In this document: positions 59,246 to 64,000 of the stretch, piece by piece
How the letters are laid out: each line of letters opens with the position of its first letter
Position numbering within the stretch: position 1 is the first letter of the stretch
From: Rotaria socialis
Lineage: Eukaryota > Rotifera > Eurotatoria > Philodinida > Philodinidae
DNA length: 64,000 nt
NCBI GenBank assembly: GCA_905331475.1
Contig: CAJNYU010003845.1
Span: 1-64,000, forward strand
Reading direction: 5' to 3'
Translations under genes and position numbers: made by a program
The notes under the pieces: model-generated
Database searches by the model: none
What the model was told of the DNA's origin: nothing
The model's input: only the letters and a program-made list of their open reading frames with translations

Positions 59246-61665
59246 TAAGATCAAAGGCATGTTGAGTAAATTCATTTTCGAATTCTTAAAATTCCAAAGA
59301 ATAATCTCTGTTGCTCCATATTCAGTCGTGCCAAATGGCTAACATTATTAAAAGTATTAATGCATTGCAAACATTTTTGAAGGAATTTGTTTGCCTATCT
59401 TAAATATTGTAGTAAGTAGCATAGGTACATTTTTGCTAGCAATACTGAGCAGATTTATGGTGGGATCAATATCTATTTGACTAACGGTGCTCATATTGAT
59501 GGCAAAATGTATTTGATGTTTTTGTTGCGTGTTGAATGTGTGTACGGACTAGTGTGATTTATATGTCTGTATCGATGTAAGCAACAGAGGGCGCGATACT
59601 AGAATTTTACCTACTTAACAAGCTTCATGCAATGGAAATCAATGACAACATCGCTTAATGGAATAGAATCAAATCATGAAATATGCATCACAACTATACA
59701 GTGATCGGTGAATAATAACATGTCATCTGTACAGACAGTGCCATATGGACGTTTCGATGAATGATGGAAAAGTAAAACACTCAATGAGGTAGGCAGTGTC
59801 ACACTTCGCTGACCAAGTTTTGAAACTTTTTTCTTCGAAATAGAGAGATTTCTGCGCATCATTGAATGCATATATTTTCTTGAGGAAAAAAATGGAATTT
59901 TATCATCCTAAATTGTATGTTCAATTCTCAAACAGAGAATGTTTTTTGGGGAAATGTTGACTACCATCCTTCAAGGTAACCTTTCTGTACACAGGCTACA
60001 TGCAGAGAAAAGATCAATGAGTGTGAAAATCTAGTAGACCTGAGCATTTTAAGTGACCCGAATTTGATCGACAAAAACAGTGTAACACCGTTACGTTTGC
60101 ACAAATTGATATACATTGGTAGCATTGCTCTAATCACAATATATATTGTGGAATTAGAACAGATGCGTCCAATGCGCACATGCAACCGTCAAACAGCAAA
60201 TGTCAGCAGTTTAAGAGCGAATAATTCCATAACGGATAACTGCTTTATTTTTTTCAGGTCAAATTATTCTTCATTTGTTAGAAATGAAATATTTTTCGTT
60301 GTCCATCTTCAAACAAGCGTGACGGCACAATATGCCTGATGCATTTATCTGGTTTCAAATCGTTTGGTAACTTTTGGATCGATAGATAGAGTATCAAATG
60401 TGTTTTCTATGTTGAGTAAGATTATTTTAATATGCCAAAGTAATCTGCCTACATAATTTTCATCCCTAAAATAATCGAATATTGATTTTAATATTTTTTT
60501 CAAAATACAAATCTCAACAAAAGACTAGAAAAATAAAAAGTGAATAGACTAAATGATAGAGAAAAATTATTGAAATTTAGAAAAAGCCTCATTCGTTAGA
60601 ATCGAATGCACCACTGATTCTTTTTGTATGCGTATAAAAGGCGATTCGATGTTGTATACGATAAGATATTTTTTTCTTATCATGAATACGACTATTGCAC
60701 GTTTTGAAGAACACGAGGAGTTGAATAGAACGATTGATTCATTAGTTCTACAGTTAAACAACATTTCAGTCAACAATTATTTACTTTTGTTTGGAATGAG
60801 TATATGAGCTGATTGAAAAAATATGTTCACAGTCAAAACACGATGCAAATCATTAACTGAAACTTTTCAGTTAAGACGTAGAATGAGTTACAGGGATGAA
60901 AATGAAATTTAAAAGTCTAAATTATAATTTGGCAGCAAAAAACTATACCATTATAATTATTCTTGTCTTCAATATTTTCTTTTGCGCATCCGATAAACTC
61001 ATATATAGAGCAGAATGTGGTCAATAAATAACTCTAAAATGAGGGTCATCTGTTGGTCTTCATATGAGACATTCATCATAAATTATTCATTGTAATAATA
61101 GAAAGACTGGTGAATTATTTTCTCTACGGTAGACGTCATGTGTTAAGCGAACTCTTAGTCTCTCTTATGTTGTCAATACTAAATGCGCCATAAACAATAA
61201 TCTTTAATATAAACATGAAATTCTAGTGAATTTAGTTAGCTAAAATTAGAGATATTTAATATGAAATCTGTCGATACTGTCAAATCGAACTCGATGAGTT
61301 ATATTTATTCGTAGAACTATTTTGTTCAAAAATGCAGCGTGTATTTTTATGAACGTTACATGACTGATTCTTATCATCATATACGTACTTATCTTGCAAT
61401 TTTAATGAATGAATCATCGCGGCTATTTACTTTCGCACAAACCGAAATGCTACCTTTACAATGTATTAAGATAAAACGCACGAACAACTGTTGACGCTTA
61501 TGATTGGTAGAAATTATTTCCAGAACAACGTACTTCTATTTCAAAGTATTCGTTTGCTCGTTATATCTACTGTTAGATACCATTGTAATTCTTTGCATAC
61601 AGTTCGTTATAGTGCATAGAATAAGTCATTCTGTTGGTTTCATAAAAATTGATTTTCTTTCAGAT
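59246..61665. other. 2.4 kb without a recognisable gene
   Basis: Several short frames occur (59674-59871, 59961-60185, 60567-60776, all minus; 60064-60339 plus). None has a recognisable domain, consistent splice sites or family resemblance. No inverted-end elements were found. A possible 5' UTR intron of the methyltransferase gene ends with TTTCAG at 61663. Confidence 0.4.
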
Positions 61666-62463
61666 ATGGGTCGCTGTATTAAAGTTCTTTTCGGAAGTTT
61701 ATCTTTCATAGTTGCTTTAATTGCAATCGGTATTGGTTATTTGAAAATAGACGAAGTTTTTCGACAAAAATGTACGTTAAAATATTTCATTGAATTCTAT
61801 GTTTTCATAGTATTTTTCTTAGTTTTTGCAAAATTTAAAAATATAGTGTCCAATATTAATGACCCTGCTATGATGAATTTACGATGTAATCAATTATTAA
61901 GACATTCTGATGTCAAAGGTCACATCTTAGAAATTGGTGCTGGCACAGGAATAAATTTTCCATGTTTATATAATAATACAAATATTGAATCATATACGGG
62001 ACTTGAACCTAACGTTGAGATGCATTCATATTTTTATAATTTTATTCAACAGTGGGATATTTCATTTGGAGTTCGTCTCTCAAATAATCCAGCAACAAAT
62101 ATGTTTCATATTGAATCGAATACTATTGATACAATTATTATGACTTTAGTTTTATGCAGCATACCAGATCCATTACCACAACAAGTTCTTCTTGAAGCTC
62201 ATCGAGTATTGAAGCCAGGTGGAACTTTTATCTTCTTTGAACACGTTATCGCTGATTCTCAAACTGATCCATTCATTTATGGATTACAAAAAACAATTGA
62301 ACCATTATGGGTTATCATTGGTGATGGTTGTCGATTTAAACCAATTACAAATTACTTTGATTCGGTGAAAAATCTTTATTCAAAAGTCGAATATGAATAT
62401 AGTGATATACCTATGCCAGTGTTCTTCTTTAAAGATGCTGTGAAAGGAAAACTGACCAAATGA
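61666..62463 (+). CDS. METTL7-type membrane-associated methyltransferase
   Basis: Class I SAM-dependent methyltransferase of the METTL7/TMT1 group, which in mammals methylates thiols and sits on the ER or lipid droplets. The predicted product is 265 aa from the ATG at 61666, which follows a TTTCAG acceptor-like site; the open frame continues upstream without an ATG. Two hydrophobic segments come first (LFGSLSFIVALIAIGIGYL and FIEFYVFIVFFLVFA), consistent with membrane anchoring. The SAM-binding motif I is LEIGAGTGINF, post-I is YTGLEPN, and the later motifs are TLVLCSIPDP and EAHRVLKPGGTFIFFEH. The C-terminal WVIIGDGCRF segment matches METTL7 proteins. The gene looks intact and intronless. 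Confidence 0.88.
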   Translation: MGRCIKVLFGSLSFIVALIAIGIGYLKIDEVFRQKCTLKYFIEFYVFIVFFLVFAKFKNIVSNINDPAMMNLRCNQLLRHSDVKGHILEIGAGTGINFPCLYNNTNIESYTGLEPNVEMHSYFYNFIQQWDISFGVRLSNNPATNMFHIESNTIDTIIMTLVLCSIPDPLPQQVLLEAHRVLKPGGTFIFFEHVIADSQTDPFIYGLQKTIEPLWVIIGDGCRFKPITNYFDSVKNLYSKVEYEYSDIPMPVFFFKDAVKGKLTK

Positions 62464-62607
62464 TGCGGGTTTTTTTTTGTTATCATAATTCATCCTTCGT
62501 TTGTTCTATTATTTATGTTTTAGTTTTTTGTAGAAAACAAAGTTTTAACATGAATATATATTTCATTCGGGTAAATATAAACCAATACCTAAAAATATAG
62601 CAATCTA

Positions 62608-62904
62608 CTCAGGTCGAACAATCCGGCCTGGAAACGGCCGGCTCCGGGTAGTTCCGTTGATTTTGTGGAAGCAATATTCCGGTTGGAAATTTTTAGCGTT
62701 TTTTATGGTGATTTCCAATCAATTCCTGCCGGAAAGCACCGGAACTTGGCAGGAATTCTCCGGTAAAGTCCAGCCGTATTTTTGACCGGAATACTGCTTC
62801 CATATTCCAGCGATTTCCCGTATTTTCCTGCAGGCTATGGTGACTTTCCCGCATATTCCCTGGAGTATCCTACAGGATCCGGTGACCGGAATGTTCGACC
62901 TGGG
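62608..62904. mobile_element. 297-bp MITE of the CCCAGGTCGAACA family, downstream copy
   Basis: The ends CTCAGGTCGAACA and TGTTCGACCTGGG enclose an interior nearly identical in length and sequence to the intron copy at 16309-16605. TA flanks both sides (62606-62607 and 62905-62906). Confidence 0.88.
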
Positions 62905-62906
62905 TA

Positions 62907-63446
62907 TACCTAATTTTAAAATTTATTTGTATCTAATTTATTAAACAACACTACTTAACAACGCAAAGTTATATACAATTAATTATTAAAGTAATAGAAA
63001 AACGTCTTGAGGGTGCGTAGTGCGAGTATGGGTGTTCTTATTTCTCTTTACACCTTTACCCCACACAAGACATTTTTTAAGCTAACTTTTTTCTTATCAC
63101 TTGTCGTCATTCCCAGCTCACATATACTCTTTCAATTAATTTATAAGTACTTATCAATTATAGATTACACTCAAATTAATTAGACAAGTCGATAAATTCA
63201 TTGATAGTCATTTGTTAAAAGTGATAATATATTGAATTAAAATACAGAACATTTTTTAATTCAGATATTTAATTGATTTAAAAGATGTGGAATTACAAAT
63301 TTAGATAACAATTTTTTTAAAGGCATCCTTTCACCAGAGTAGATACTACACTACTGTATTAAGTTAGGCAATGTTAATATATTTTAGATATTACATTAAA
63401 CGCATGCCGATTTCATTGATTATACTATATTCATCTGTTAGAGTCG
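62907..63446. other. Intergenic; telomere-like tract at about 63008-63036
   Basis: TTGAGGGTGCGTAGTGCGAG continues into TATGGGTGT, and CACCTTTACCCCACAC follows, giving a loose inverted pair of G- and C-rich tracts. No gene is seen. The sequence after this is AT-rich 3' flank of the GPCR gene. Confidence 0.4.
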
Positions 63447-64000
63447 TCATAGTTCAAGTTTCGACAAGTTGTTAACACTGAACGGTAATGAACGGGCTGA
63501 ATTTGAAACAAGAATATCATGTTGATTTAGATTACTTGCTGCCGATGATGTACGAAATGTATTGAATCGATTGTTTCGTCTTGATTGAGACCAATTTTGC
63601 TGTTGTAAATTTAAATTAATTAATTTTCGTCGATTATTAGCTACGGCGGGTTCACTCCAGTTCACCCAAAATAAAAGAAATATCCATGGATCTATTGATG
63701 ACGGTGCGACAGCTGCACCACCAGCTAAGGCTAATATTGTATCGGATGGTTGACGACCAGTATAAGCAACATATAATTCTAAGCAATAATAGGGTGCACC
63801 AAATATAATCATAAATAGAACAAGTACAATAATCTAAAGCATGAGACAAAAAAAGCTATGAAACAACATTTTTATTAGGTTTTTTTTAACTTACCATACG
63901 AAAAGTTTTTGATCGAGCTTTCGTATATCTATCTACTACTTTTTGTTCTATATATAAATGATTCGATGATAAATTTCTAGGTCGCAGATGATTATTTGGA
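63447..64000 (-). CDS. Rhodopsin-like GPCR, C-terminal part (runs off the window)
   Basis: Exons 64000-63895 and 63833-63447 join across a 61-nt intron. The first holds the end of intracellular loop 3 with basic residues (RYTKARSKTFRM). The second opens with transmembrane helix 6 (IIVLVLFMIIFGAPYYCLEL) and continues with helix 7 (LAGGAAVAPSSIDPWIFLLF), where the usual NPxxY motif reads DPWIF. A long polar cytosolic tail of about 75 residues follows, rich in Asn, Gln and Ser. The retained Pro in helix 6 and the peptide-receptor-like loop suggest a neuropeptide-type receptor, but the ligand class cannot be set from this part. The 5' exons lie outside the window. Confidence 0.78.

Noticed and set aside
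60567..60776. Open frame that might be a small gene
   Set aside because: No ATG at the frame start, no domain, no supporting splice sites.

Overview
The window is eukaryotic nuclear DNA, AT-rich, with spliced animal genes whose introns are mostly about 50-60 nt (GT-AG). The gene content (exocyst, APC/C, RabGAP, STRA6-type receptor, GPCR) is metazoan. The combination of tiny introns, an ADP-ribosyltransferase fused to TPR repeats, NHL-repeat proteins and a dense mix of small transposon remnants points to a bdelloid rotifer; this placement is an inference, not proven.

Layout. 1-2.7 kb: an AT-rich stretch followed by the 3' part of an EXOC4 (Sec8) gene. 3-9.7 kb: transposon graveyard with a dead helicase-like gene split by a MITE and a 1.4 kb hAT-like element with an 8-bp target duplication. 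9.8-17.9 kb (minus): an unrecognised 231-aa protein and a 992-aa coiled-coil protein whose only intron (3.2 kb) carries nested transposons. 18-29 kb: about 11 kb without a convincing intact gene, made largely of non-autonomous elements, minisatellites and a 121-bp-arm hairpin. 29-35 kb (minus): a 5'-truncated ART-TPR gene whose ATG lies in a MITE end, a 2.8 kb TA-flanked element, and an intact secreted serine beta-lactamase-like hydrolase. 36-42.7 kb: a small membrane protein, a 1 kb foldback hAT-like element, an S9 serine peptidase gene killed by a MITE and a 1-nt frameshift, and a Rab-like GTPase. 43.5-59 kb: an uncharacterised three-exon gene, an NHL propeller gene, then a compact minus-strand run of ANAPC2, a TBC1D9-type RabGAP and a STRA6-like receptor carrying an EGF-like module. 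61-64 kb: a METTL7-type methyltransferase and the 3' end of a rhodopsin-like GPCR.

The genes do not form an operon or pathway. Exon boundaries for ANAPC2, STRA6-like, the Rab-like gene, the hydrolase and the coiled-coil gene were read from splice sites, and each yields a continuous frame. The most unusual layer is the mobile DNA. At least a dozen non-autonomous families occur, each built mostly from its own short palindromic word repeated along its length. Several have clean target-site duplications (8 bp for hAT-like families, 2 bp for the CCCAGG...CCTGGG family), and three carry internal TGTGGG-like tracts resembling telomere repeats.
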